DNA from: Pectobacterium cacticida
GTDB taxonomy: Bacteria > Pseudomonadota > Gammaproteobacteria > Enterobacterales > Enterobacteriaceae
DNA length: 64,000 nucleotides
Reading direction: 5' to 3'
Assembly (NCBI RefSeq): GCF_036885195.1
Contig: NZ_CP133656.1
Location: 3,658,001 to 3,722,000 of the forward strand
Shown: positions 1 through 7,746 of the stretch, piece by piece
How positions within the stretch are numbered: position 1 is the stretch's first letter
Layout: each line of letters begins with the position of its first letter
The notes under the pieces: model-generated
The model's database searches: none
Told to the model about the DNA's origin: nothing
Seen by the model: the letters and a program-made list of their open reading frames with translations, nothing else
Made by a program: the position numbers and the translations under genes

Positions 1-336
1 GGCGCGCAGATCCGCGACAATGCGATGTCCAAGGCGCGTTTCGAATTCCGTTGGGAAGATCAGTTTAATCTGGCACTCGATCCTCAAACGGCGCGCGCCT
101 ACCACGATGAAACCCTGCCGCAGGAATCCGGTAAAATCGCCCATTTCTGCTCGATGTGCGGCCCTAAATTCTGTTCCATGAAAATCTCGCAGGAAGTGCG
201 TGATTACGCGGCGAAACAGGAAGCGGAGGCTAAGCCGATTGACGTCGGCATGGCGCAGATGTCGCGAGAATTCCGCTCCCGAGGCGGGGAGATCTACCAC
301 AGCGCCATCAGCCTGCAAACGGAGGACAATAAATGA
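1..336 (+). CDS. thiC: Phosphomethylpyrimidine synthase ThiC, C-terminal part
   Basis: This is the 3' end of thiC; the frame is open from the first base and the start lies outside the window. ThiC is a radical-SAM enzyme that rearranges aminoimidazole ribotide into hydroxymethylpyrimidine phosphate, the pyrimidine half of thiamine. The C-terminal iron-sulfur motif CSMCGPKFC (Cys codons at 148, 157 and 172) is the non-canonical CX2CX4C cluster site of the family. It ends in an ATGA overlap with thiE, so the thi genes are translationally coupled. The TPP riboswitch expected upstream of thiC would lie outside the window. Confidence 0.97.
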   Translation, partial: GAQIRDNAMSKARFEFRWEDQFNLALDPQTARAYHDETLPQESGKIAHFCSMCGPKFCSMKISQEVRDYAAKQEAEAKPIDVGMAQMSREFRSRGGEIYHSAISLQTEDNK

Positions 337-983
337 CCTTCTCTCACACCGCGATGCCTTTTCCCCCAACCGAACAACGGCTTGGCCTCTATCCTGTTGT
401 GGACAGCGTGGAATGGATTGAGCGCTTATTGCGCGTTGGGGTAAAAACAATTCAGCTACGAATCAAGGACCTACCCGATGAACAGGTCGAAGACGATATC
501 GTTCAGGCAATAGCGTTAGGTCGCCATTATGAGGCTCGGCTGTTCATCAACGATTACTGGCAATTAGCCATTAAACATCAAGCCTATGGCATTCATCTGG
601 GTCAGGAAGATCTGGATACCGCCGACCTGACCGCGATTAAGCGCGCGGGCCTACGCTTAGGCGTTTCTACACACGATGATCGTGAATTAGCGCGCGCGGT
701 GGCGATAACCCCCTCTTACATCGCGCTTGGACATATTTTCCCTACAAAAACGAAAGAGATGCCTTCCGCGCCACAGGGGCTGGCCGAACTGACGCGACAT
801 ATCGCCGAGCTGCAGGGCCGTTTTCCTACGGTGGCGATCGGCGGGATCGGCATCGATCGCGTTCCCGCGGTGCTGGCAACGGGCGTCGGCAGCATTGCCG
901 TCGTCAGCGCCATCACACAAGCACCCGACTGGCGACTGGCGACCGCGACGCTGCTCAACATGATCGAAGGGCGGGAGGCATAA
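333..983 (+). CDS. thiE: Thiamine phosphate synthase ThiE
   Basis: 216 residues. ThiE joins hydroxymethylpyrimidine pyrophosphate to thiazole phosphate, giving thiamine phosphate, in the cytoplasm. TIM-barrel signature segments are visible: QLRIKD (residues 41-46), GIHLGQEDL (86-94), a GHIFPTKTK phosphate/pyrophosphate segment near residue 133 and IGGI near 170. The start overlaps the thiC stop (ATGA) and is preceded by GGAGG at 321-325. Length and position, second in thiCEFSGH, match the enterobacterial gene. Confidence 0.97.
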   Translation: MTFSHTAMPFPPTEQRLGLYPVVDSVEWIERLLRVGVKTIQLRIKDLPDEQVEDDIVQAIALGRHYEARLFINDYWQLAIKHQAYGIHLGQEDLDTADLTAIKRAGLRLGVSTHDDRELARAVAITPSYIALGHIFPTKTKEMPSAPQGLAELTRHIAELQGRFPTVAIGGIGIDRVPAVLATGVGSIAVVSAITQAPDWRLATATLLNMIEGREA

Positions 984-984
984 C

Positions 985-1782
985 ATGGTCATGGTAATGA
1001 ATCCTCTCCCTGCGCCAGACACGTTAAGCGACAGCGAATTCATGCGTTACAGCCGTCAGCTCATGCTGGAAGAGATCGGCCCGGAAGGCCAAGGGAAACT
1101 CAAAGCCGCCCGTGTTCTGCTGGTGGGGTTAGGTGGACTAGGCTCGCCAGCCGCGCTCTATCTGTCCGCCGCTGGGGTCGGCACACTGTTGCTTGCCGAC
1201 GATGACACACTGCATATCAGCAATCTGCAACGCCAAATTTTATATCGTACCCGTGACACCGATACGCCCAAAGCCGTGTTAGCACAGCGTCAGCTACAGG
1301 CGCTAAATCCCTATTCGCAAGCGCTCGCACTGACCGAACGGCTCAGCGGCGCCGCATTAGATAGCGCCGTTAGCCGTGTCGACTTGGTACTGGATTGCAG
1401 CGACAACATGGCCACGCGCCATGCGGTTAACGCTGCCTGCGTGAACGCAGGTAAACCGCTCATCAGCGGAAGCGCCGTCGGTTTCAGCGGCCAGCTTGCG
1501 GTATTCATGCCGCCTTATCTCTCTGGCTGCTACGCCTGTCTGTATCCTGATACGACCGAGATACAACGCAACTGTCGTACCGCTGGCGTACTCGGGCCGG
1601 TCGTCGGAGTAATTGGCGCCCTTCAGGCGCTGGAAGCAATCAAACTGCTGGCAGGCATGCCGTCTGCGCTGGACGGTAAGCTAAAGATGTTTAACGGCAA
1701 ACAGCAGAGCTGGAACACGCTCCAGCTCACGCGAGCCTCCCATTGCCCGGTATGTGGAGGGACGCCGTGCGCATCACACTGA
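985..1782 (+). CDS. thiF: ThiS adenylyltransferase ThiF
   Basis: 265 residues, E1-like (MoeB/ThiF) fold. ThiF adenylates the C-terminal Gly-Gly of ThiS so that sulfur can be loaded for thiazole synthesis. The nucleotide-binding loop GLGGLGS is at residues 48-54. Two zinc-binding CxxC pairs (CYAC near 182, CPVC near 254) and the family segment DCSDNMATR are present. GGGAGG at 974-979 supports the start at 985; ATGs at 991 and 997 are in-frame alternatives. The 3' end overlaps the start of thiS. Confidence 0.96.
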   Translation: MVMVMNPLPAPDTLSDSEFMRYSRQLMLEEIGPEGQGKLKAARVLLVGLGGLGSPAALYLSAAGVGTLLLADDDTLHISNLQRQILYRTRDTDTPKAVLAQRQLQALNPYSQALALTERLSGAALDSAVSRVDLVLDCSDNMATRHAVNAACVNAGKPLISGSAVGFSGQLAVFMPPYLSGCYACLYPDTTEIQRNCRTAGVLGPVVGVIGALQALEAIKLLAGMPSALDGKLKMFNGKQQSWNTLQLTRASHCPVCGGTPCASH

Positions 1783-1967
1783 ATGATGAACCCTTTGACG
1801 TCCCGGAAACGCTCACGGTCGAGGCGCTATTACATCAGATGGACCGACTCCAGCCAGGCACCGCGCTGGCCATCAATCAAACCATTATCCCGCGTGACAC
1901 CTGGTCACAACATCAGGTGCAGGACGGTGATGATATTTTGCTTTTTCAGGCAATAGCAGGAGGATGA
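1767..1967 (+). CDS. thiS: Sulfur carrier protein ThiS
   Basis: 66 residues from a GTG start, exactly the E. coli ThiS length. I chose GTG at 1767 over an upstream in-frame ATG at 1743 because TGGAGGG lies 6-12 bases before it and the product then begins like known ThiS (RITLNDEP...). It is a small ubiquitin-fold protein ending in the obligatory Gly-Gly (AIAGG), which is thiocarboxylated by ThiF with IscS-derived sulfur and donates sulfur to ThiG. It overlaps the end of thiF by 16 bases. Confidence 0.95.
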   Translation: MRITLNDEPFDVPETLTVEALLHQMDRLQPGTALAINQTIIPRDTWSQHQVQDGDDILLFQAIAGG

Positions 1968-1968
1968 C

Positions 1969-2754
1969 ATGCTACACATTGCCGATACATCATTTACGTC
2001 ACGGCTACTCACTGGCACAGGGAAATTCGCTACGCCAGCGCTAATGCTGGCGGCACTGAAAGCCTCCGGTTCGCAGTTAGTCACCATGGCGATGAAACGG
2101 GTAGATCTGAATAGCGGCAACGACGCCATTCTCGCCCCGTTACGCCAGCTCGGTATTCAATTGCTGCCCAATACATCAGGGGCCAAAACCGCGGAAGAGG
2201 CCATTTTTGCCGCTCGACTGGCACGTGAAGCCTTGGGTACGCATTGGTTGAAGCTGGAAATCCACCCTGATGTCAAATACCTATTACCCGACCCCATTGA
2301 AACACTGAAAGCCGCCGAACGGTTAGTCAAAGAGGGATTCACGGTACTGCCCTATTGCGGCGCCGACCCGGTGCTGTGCAAGCGACTGGAAGAGGTTGGT
2401 TGCTCGGCGGTGATGCCGCTCGGTGCGCCTATTGGCTCCAATCAAGGGCTACAAACGCGTGATTTTCTACGTATTATCATCGAGCAGGCTCGCATTCCGG
2501 TGATTGTCGATGCGGGCATTGGTGCGCCCAGTCAAGCCACCGAGGCGCTGGAAATGGGGGCCGACGCCGTATTGGTCAATACGGCTATCGCCGTTGCCCG
2601 CGATCCCGTTGCAATGGCCAACGCTTTCCGACTGGCGGTCGATGCTGGTTCACTTGCTCGTCAGGCAGGTTTGGGAAGTAAACAGTTTGCCGCCAGCGCT
2701 ACCAGCCCACTGACCGGCTTTTTACACCAGCAGACGGAAGGAGCAGCACAATGA
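1969..2754 (+). CDS. thiG: Thiazole synthase ThiG
   Basis: 261 residues, TIM barrel. ThiG condenses deoxyxylulose phosphate, dehydroglycine (from ThiH) and the ThiS thiocarboxylate into thiazole phosphate. The Lys in WLKLEIHP (residue 95) is the expected Schiff-base residue; the phosphate-binding segments VVDAGIG and GADAVLVNTAI are intact. A strong ribosome site (AGGAGGATGAC) spans the thiS end, and the stop overlaps the thiH start as ATGA. Confidence 0.97.
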   Translation: MLHIADTSFTSRLLTGTGKFATPALMLAALKASGSQLVTMAMKRVDLNSGNDAILAPLRQLGIQLLPNTSGAKTAEEAIFAARLAREALGTHWLKLEIHPDVKYLLPDPIETLKAAERLVKEGFTVLPYCGADPVLCKRLEEVGCSAVMPLGAPIGSNQGLQTRDFLRIIIEQARIPVIVDAGIGAPSQATEALEMGADAVLVNTAIAVARDPVAMANAFRLAVDAGSLARQAGLGSKQFAASATSPLTGFLHQQTEGAAQ

Positions 2755-3887
2755 ATGTTGATTTTGCAACCGTCTGGCAGCAGCTCGACTGGGATGATTT
2801 GACGCTACGTATCAATGGAAAAACCACACGCGATGTTGAACGCGCGCTAGCTACGCCGCACCTGACGCGTGACGATTTCATGGCGCTCATTTCACCTGCC
2901 GCGAGCGCCTATCTGGAACCTCTCGCCCAGCGGGCGCAACAGCTTACCCGCCAGCGTTTCGGCAATACGGTGGGTTTCTATGTGCCACTGTATTTGTCCA
3001 ACCTGTGCTCAAACGACTGTACCTATTGTGGCTTTTCGATGAGCAACCACATTAAGCGCAAAACGCTGGACGACGCCGAGATCCTCCGTGAATGCGCCGC
3101 GATCAAGCAACTCGGTTTCGAGCACCTGCTCTTGGTGACTGGCGAACACCAACGTAAAGTGGGAATGGATTATTTTCGCCGCGTCTTTCCACTCATTCGT
3201 CCACTGTTCAGTTCGTTGATGATCGAAGTTCAACCCTTGTCGCAAGAGGACTACGCCGAGCTGAAAACGCTAGGGCTGGATGGCGTGATGGTCTATCAGG
3301 AAACCTATCACCCGGCGACCTATCAGTTACACCATCTCAGAGGACAAAAACAGGATTTCCACTGGCGGCTTGCGACCCCCGATCGGCTGGGGCGAGCGGG
3401 GATCGATAAGATCGGACTGGGTGCGTTAATCGGCCTGTCCAACAGTTGGCGCACCGACTGCTACATGGTTGCGGAGCATCTGCTGCACTTGCAGCAACAC
3501 TACTGGCAGAGCCGTTATTCGATCTCGTTTCCACGTTTACGCCCTTGTGCCGGCGGCATTGAACCGGCATCAATCATGGATGAAGCGCAGCTTATGCAGG
3601 TGATTTGCGCATTCCGTTTGCTGGCACCGGATATTGAACTATCGCTGTCCACACGCGAATCCCCTTACTTCCGCGATCATGCGGTTCCAATCGCAATCAA
3701 CAATGTCAGCGCGTTCTCCAAAACCCAGCCGGGGGGCTACGCCGACGACCACCCCGAGCTGGAACAGTTTTCCCCGCACGATGCCCGACGCCCCGACGAC
3801 GTGGCGCAGGCAATTATTCAGGCGGGCTTACAGCCGGTGTGGAAAGATTGGGACGGCTATTTGGGACGCGTCAACGAATCTATATAA
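2751..3887 (+). CDS. thiH: Tyrosine lyase ThiH (2-iminoacetate synthase)
   Basis: 378 residues, radical-SAM enzyme. It cleaves tyrosine to p-cresol and dehydroglycine, which feeds ThiG; this is the anaerobic/enterobacterial route rather than the ThiO route. The CX3CX2C cluster motif CSNDCTYC has Cys86, Cys90 and Cys93. It is the last gene of the thi operon and is followed by a strong inverted repeat at 3894-3930. Confidence 0.97.
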   Translation: MNVDFATVWQQLDWDDLTLRINGKTTRDVERALATPHLTRDDFMALISPAASAYLEPLAQRAQQLTRQRFGNTVGFYVPLYLSNLCSNDCTYCGFSMSNHIKRKTLDDAEILRECAAIKQLGFEHLLLVTGEHQRKVGMDYFRRVFPLIRPLFSSLMIEVQPLSQEDYAELKTLGLDGVMVYQETYHPATYQLHHLRGQKQDFHWRLATPDRLGRAGIDKIGLGALIGLSNSWRTDCYMVAEHLLHLQQHYWQSRYSISFPRLRPCAGGIEPASIMDEAQLMQVICAFRLLAPDIELSLSTRESPYFRDHAVPIAINNVSAFSKTQPGGYADDHPELEQFSPHDARRPDDVAQAIIQAGLQPVWKDWDGYLGRVNESI

Positions 3888-3893
3888 GAAACA

Positions 3894-3930
3894 CACGGTG
3901 ACCCGCCGTCTCCCCTTCCGGGTCACCGTG
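3894..3930. terminator. Inverted repeat between convergent thiH and argE-like genes
   Basis: Perfect 12-bp arms, CACGGTGACCCG at 3894-3905 and CGGGTCACCGTG at 3919-3930, with a 13-base loop, sit between the stop of thiH and the stop of the convergent deacetylase gene. There is no clear T-run on either side (TTCTTATAT on the minus side at best), so it may be a weak bidirectional terminator or an mRNA-end stabiliser. Confidence 0.55.
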
Positions 3931-3952
3931 CCACATCGCATAAGGCAATAAC

Positions 3953-5110
3953 TTAACCGCCGACGACACGCTGCAAGAAGGTTTGGCACTGGGCCAACTG
4001 GTCGAGCGCGATAAACTCGTCGGCTTTGTGCGCCTCAGTAATAGACCCTGGGCCGCAAACGATAGCCGGGATCCCCGCCTGCTGGAACAAACCCGCTTCC
4101 GTACCAAACGACAACGTATCAAAGGAAGTATGCCGACCAAGCGCCGCACTGCATAGTGCTTTTAACGCCTGTAACGAACCATCATCTTGTAACCCAGGAT
4201 AAGCCGCGAGTGGTTCTAAATGGATATCGCCCTGCGCCGCCACCCGGCGCATTTCCGGCACCAGTTGTTCCTGCGCAAAAACCGCCAGTTCATCAGCGAG
4301 AAGGTGGTGATGAGTACCGGGTAATGGACGAATTTCAAAATCAAACTGACAATAATCCGGCACCACATTTACTGCCGTGCCACCAGACATCACACCAACC
4401 TGTACGGTCGACCACGATGGATGATATGACGCATTCTGTTCGCCGCGTTGCCAGTCGCGACTGCGTTGTCGTAAAAATAATACCAGTTCGGCAGCATATT
4501 CAATGGCATTAACACCGGCCTGCGGGTGAGAAGAATGCGCCGCCTGACCATGAATATGACAACGCCAGGCGCTTTTCCCCTTGTGAGCGGTGGCAACCCG
4601 CATCAAGGTCGGCTCACCAATGATGCACCCCGTTGGCCGCGCGCCGTCCTCCTTTAGTTGCGACAACAATCCCCTGACCCCGACACACCCTACTTCCTCA
4701 TCATAACTGATGGCGATATGCACCGGACAGGCATCACGCTTGCGTGTAGCATGGATAAACTCAGGAACCGAAGCCAATACGCAGGCGATAAACCCTTTCA
4801 TATCCGCCGTACCGCGCCCATACAGTCGATCGCCCCGACGGGTCAACGTGAAGGGATCGCTGGTCCAGGGTTGTCCGGCCACCGGCACGACATCCGAATG
4901 CCCGGAAAGACAAATCCCGCCCCGATCCTGCGGCCCGATAGTGGCATAAAGGTTGGCGCATCGACCATCCTCACTATATACCCGGCGTACCGGAATGGCG
5001 TAGTCGGCGAAATAGGATTCAACATAATCAATTAGTGGCAGATTAGACTGGCGACTCAGGGTGGGGAACCCCACCAGGGTCGCCAGAATATCCGTGGCGG
5101 AAGGCATCAT
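3953..5110 (-). CDS. ArgE-like M20 metallo-deacetylase
   Basis: 385 residues, M20A family, closest in layout to acetylornithine deacetylase ArgE. Metal ligands are visible: SGHSDV (His71, Asp73), Asp103 in TADMKG, the base/ligand pair EEVG (138-141), GEPT near 165 and AHKAD near the C-terminus. It would hydrolyse an N-acyl amino acid in the cytoplasm. It is the last gene of a nine-gene operon with an amino-acid ABC importer, a ureohydrolase and a Rid protein, only 7 bases after the Rid gene, so it is probably a catabolic paralogue for an N-acyl arginine-like compound rather than the biosynthetic ArgE. ATGs at 5110 and 5107 are both possible starts. Confidence 0.85.
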   Translation of the reverse strand: MMPSATDILATLVGFPTLSRQSNLPLIDYVESYFADYAIPVRRVYSEDGRCANLYATIGPQDRGGICLSGHSDVVPVAGQPWTSDPFTLTRRGDRLYGRGTADMKGFIACVLASVPEFIHATRKRDACPVHIAISYDEEVGCVGVRGLLSQLKEDGARPTGCIIGEPTLMRVATAHKGKSAWRCHIHGQAAHSSHPQAGVNAIEYAAELVLFLRQRSRDWQRGEQNASYHPSWSTVQVGVMSGGTAVNVVPDYCQFDFEIRPLPGTHHHLLADELAVFAQEQLVPEMRRVAAQGDIHLEPLAAYPGLQDDGSLQALKALCSAALGRHTSFDTLSFGTEAGLFQQAGIPAIVCGPGSITEAHKADEFIALDQLAQCQTFLQRVVGG

Positions 5111-5117
5111 ATTATCC

Positions 5118-5525
5118 TCAGGGTTTAACAGCGATCACATCAATCTCAACCCACCATTCCGGGCGCGCCAGCGAGGTGATCATCAACCCAGTGGATACCG
5201 GAAAGACGCCCTTCAGCCAACGACCCATGATGTTGTATACCGTTTCACGATAACGCACATCCGTCAGGTAAACCGTAATTTTACAGATATCTTCCAGTTT
5301 GCTGCCTGATTCTTCCAACAGCATATTAATGTTAAACATCGCCTGCTCGGTCTGTGCGGCAACATCGCCAATTCCTACCGATTCCCGTGTATCGAGATTC
5401 TGACCAATCTGACCACGTAGGAAGACCATATTTCCGGCGACAACCGCCTGACAGAGGTCATTATTGAGGTTTTGCTCTGGGTAGGTCTCTTGAGTATTAA
5501 ACGGCCGAATGCGAGTATGAACCAT
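5118..5525 (-). CDS. Rid-family protein (RidA/YjgF/UK114), lacking the canonical Arg
   Basis: 135 residues. The Rid fold is recognisable from the GQIG strand near residue 38, the VTVYLTDV segment and the C-terminal EIDVIAV. RidA proteins hydrolyse reactive enamines/imines with an arginine in the FPARS-type segment (Arg105 in E. coli). Here that segment reads FPVSTG, so the arginine is missing, as in the Rid4-Rid7 subgroups. Its job may be ligand binding or a different hydrolysis on an intermediate of this operon. It is transcribed between the ABC ATPase and the ArgE-like gene. Confidence 0.85.
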   Translation of the reverse strand: MVHTRIRPFNTQETYPEQNLNNDLCQAVVAGNMVFLRGQIGQNLDTRESVGIGDVAAQTEQAMFNINMLLEESGSKLEDICKITVYLTDVRYRETVYNIMGRWLKGVFPVSTGLMITSLARPEWWVEIDVIAVKP

Positions 5526-5570
5526 GATCTTTCTCTCCTGGTAAACCTGTCTTTAATTGCGCTGAATGAC

Positions 5571-5589
5571 CGTCGGGGTACGCCCGACG
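5571..5589. other. Intercistronic hairpin
   Basis: CGTCGGG (5571-5577) and CCCGACG (5583-5589) form a 7-bp stem with a 5-base loop in the 91-base gap between the ABC ATPase gene and the Rid gene. No T-run follows. It could separate mRNA stability of the importer part from that of the last two genes. Confidence 0.45.
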
Positions 5590-5616
5590 AGGTAGAAGAA
5601 TATTTACTGCGTGAAA

Positions 5617-6369
5617 TTAGGATAAAAACTGTTTTAATTCATCGGTTTGAGGGTTATCGAATATATCCTCCGGCGAACCGACTTCATGCACCTTGCCTTG
5701 ATGCATAAAGACCACCCGATCGCTGACCTTACGGGCGAAGTTCATCTCATGCGTGACCATAATGATCGTCATGCCTTCCTGTGCCAGTTTCTCCACGACT
5801 TGCAGTACCTCGCCGACCAATTCGGGATCCAGCGCCGAGGTTATCTCGTCACACAGCAACACCTCTGGATTCATCGCCAATGCCCGTGCTATCGCCACTC
5901 GCTGCTGCTGGCCGCCAGAAAGGCTATCCGGCCAGAAATCAAATTTCTCCGCTAGCCCAACGCGCTCCAGAAGCTGACGCGTAATCCGTTCCGCCTCCCC
6001 CGTCTGCATTTTTTTCACCAGCGTGGGGGCCAGCATGATATTTCGACTTACCGTCAGATGCGGAAATAAGTTAAAGCTTTGGAAAATCATGCCGACGTTT
6101 TGACGTAATTCGCGCATGGCTGCCGGGTTATCCTGCTGAATGGCCTGCCCATCAACGGTCAACGTTCCCTGTTGAAACGCCTCCAACCCATTGATACAGC
6201 GTAGTAGGGTACTTTTCCCCGACCCGCTTTTACCGATGATGCATACCACTTCACGGCGTTTCACCTGTAAGTCGATCCCCTTCAACACTTCATTGTCGCC
6301 AAAGCGTTTATGCAGGCCGTGAATACGTACTAATGAAAAGTTGTCTGGTGTCTGGCTGATATCAGTCAT
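5617..6369 (-). CDS. Polar amino-acid ABC transporter, ATP-binding protein (GlnQ/HisP type)
   Basis: 250 residues. Walker A GKSGSGKST (46-54), signature LSGGQQQR near 149, Walker B LLCDE near 170 and the switch histidine in VTHEMNFA near 205 are all present, so the ATPase should be active. It energises uptake through the two permeases just upstream, with the binding protein encoded at 9136-9921. Its start overlaps the preceding permease gene by 8 bases, indicating translational coupling. The substrate is not readable from the ATPase; the operon context suggests an amino-acid derivative. Confidence 0.93.
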   Translation of the reverse strand: MTDISQTPDNFSLVRIHGLHKRFGDNEVLKGIDLQVKRREVVCIIGKSGSGKSTLLRCINGLEAFQQGTLTVDGQAIQQDNPAAMRELRQNVGMIFQSFNLFPHLTVSRNIMLAPTLVKKMQTGEAERITRQLLERVGLAEKFDFWPDSLSGGQQQRVAIARALAMNPEVLLCDEITSALDPELVGEVLQVVEKLAQEGMTIIMVTHEMNFARKVSDRVVFMHQGKVHEVGSPEDIFDNPQTDELKQFLS

Positions 6370-7024
6370 GGCGCTGACCTCCCCGGTTTAACCGTTTCTC
6401 TAAGTGCCGACTCCACCACGAGAGCGGAAAGCACAAGATGAAATACAAGATGGCCACGCTGCCGTAGACCAAAAAAGGCGAAAATGTTGCGTTGGCAATA
6501 ATTTGCCCGGAACGCGTGAGTTCGACAAAGCCAATCACCGAGGCCAGCGCGGTTGCCTTGACGGCCTGCACCATAAACCCGACGGTGGGAGCGATAGCGA
6601 TCCGCAGCGCCTGCGGCAGGATCACATAACGTAATTGTTCACCGAAAGACAACGCCAGACTGGCAGCCGCCTCCCATTGTTGGCGAGCGATCGCGTTGAC
6701 GCTACCGCGCCAAATTTCGGTCAAAAATGCGCTGGCATACAGCGTCAGACAGATACTGGCGGCAAACAGCGGTGACGTTTCAATGCCGAATAGCCCTAAT
6801 CCGAAATAGGTCAGGAACAATTGCAGTAGCAACGGCGTTCCCTGAAAGAGGTTGATGTAAAGCACCACAAACCGCTGTAACCAGGCGCGTTTAGAGAGGC
6901 GTAAAACCAGTAAGATACCGCCAACGATGCCTCCGCCGATAAAGGCAATAGCCGACAATCCCACGGTCCAGCGCAGTGCCAACAGCAAATTGCGGTAGAT
7001 ATCCCACAACGTAAAATCACTCAT
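6362..7024 (-). CDS. Polar amino-acid ABC transporter permease (HisM/GlnP type), second permease
   Basis: 220 residues, integral inner-membrane protein with about five hydrophobic segments. It has the EAA coupling motif of the His/Glu/Gln/Arg/opine family (QWEAAASLALSFGEQLRYVILPQALR, near residues 135-160) and the N-terminal segment FQGTPLLLQLF near 60. Two different permeases encoded in tandem suggest a heterodimeric channel. It lies 15 bases downstream of the first permease and overlaps the ATPase start. Confidence 0.92.
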   Translation of the reverse strand: MSDFTLWDIYRNLLLALRWTVGLSAIAFIGGGIVGGILLVLRLSKRAWLQRFVVLYINLFQGTPLLLQLFLTYFGLGLFGIETSPLFAASICLTLYASAFLTEIWRGSVNAIARQQWEAAASLALSFGEQLRYVILPQALRIAIAPTVGFMVQAVKATALASVIGFVELTRSGQIIANATFSPFLVYGSVAILYFILCFPLSWWSRHLEKRLNRGGQRHD

Positions 7025-7039
7025 AGCGTATTCCTGCCA

Positions 7040-7696
7040 TCAACGGCCAAAAATAAAACGTGGTCCTAACCAGCTCAGAAATTGGCGTACCGCCACGGCG
7101 AGAGCCAGGTAGATCACTGCCGCAATGATGTAAGATTCAAAATTGCGAAACGACCGGCTGGCGATCAGATTGGCGCTGAACGACAACTCCTCGGTGGAAA
7201 TCTGGCTGCATACCGCAGAGCCCAGCATGATGATAATGACCTGGCCGATCAGCGACGGCCATACGCGAGACAGCGACGGCGGCAGAATGACTCGGGTAAA
7301 GATCTGCCAACGGTTTAATGCCAGGCTCTGCGCGGCTTCAATTTGCCCTCGCGGTGTCGTTTCGATACCGGCGCGGGTAATTTCTGCCGCATAAGCGCCC
7401 AGATTCAATACCAGCGACAATACACTGGCCGAGACCGCTGACAATTGCAGGCCAATAGCGGGCAACCCAAAAAAAATAAAAAACAGTTGCACGATATAGG
7501 GGGTGTTACGAAACAGTTCCACATACCCACCCACCACAATGCTTAACCAGAGCGGGCCATTTGCCCGCGCCCAGCCGCCAGCGATCCCCAATAGCAAACC
7601 GAAGAGTGTGGCAATAATCGTCATTACTAGCGTCATTAGCGTCCCAAACAGCAAGAGTGGCCACTGCTGGAGCACCGTCATAAAATCAAACACCAT
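7040..7696 (-). CDS. Polar amino-acid ABC transporter permease (HisQ/GlnP type), first permease
   Basis: 218 residues, integral membrane protein. It carries the family segment FRNTPYIVQLFFIFFG near residue 63 and the EAA loop GQIEAAQSLALNRWQIFTRV near 137. It partners the permease at 6362-7024. It begins 50 bases after the MmgE/PrpD gene, with the ribosome site AAGGAGTCC just before the ATG (AGTAAGGAGTCCTG on the minus strand near 7705). Confidence 0.92.
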   Translation of the reverse strand: MVFDFMTVLQQWPLLLFGTLMTLVMTIIATLFGLLLGIAGGWARANGPLWLSIVVGGYVELFRNTPYIVQLFFIFFGLPAIGLQLSAVSASVLSLVLNLGAYAAEITRAGIETTPRGQIEAAQSLALNRWQIFTRVILPPSLSRVWPSLIGQVIIIMLGSAVCSQISTEELSFSANLIASRSFRNFESYIIAAVIYLALAVAVRQFLSWLGPRFIFGR

Positions 7697-7746
7697 TTTC
7701 AGGACTCCTTACTCATGTGAATCAGCATTAACTCACCCTTACCCGC

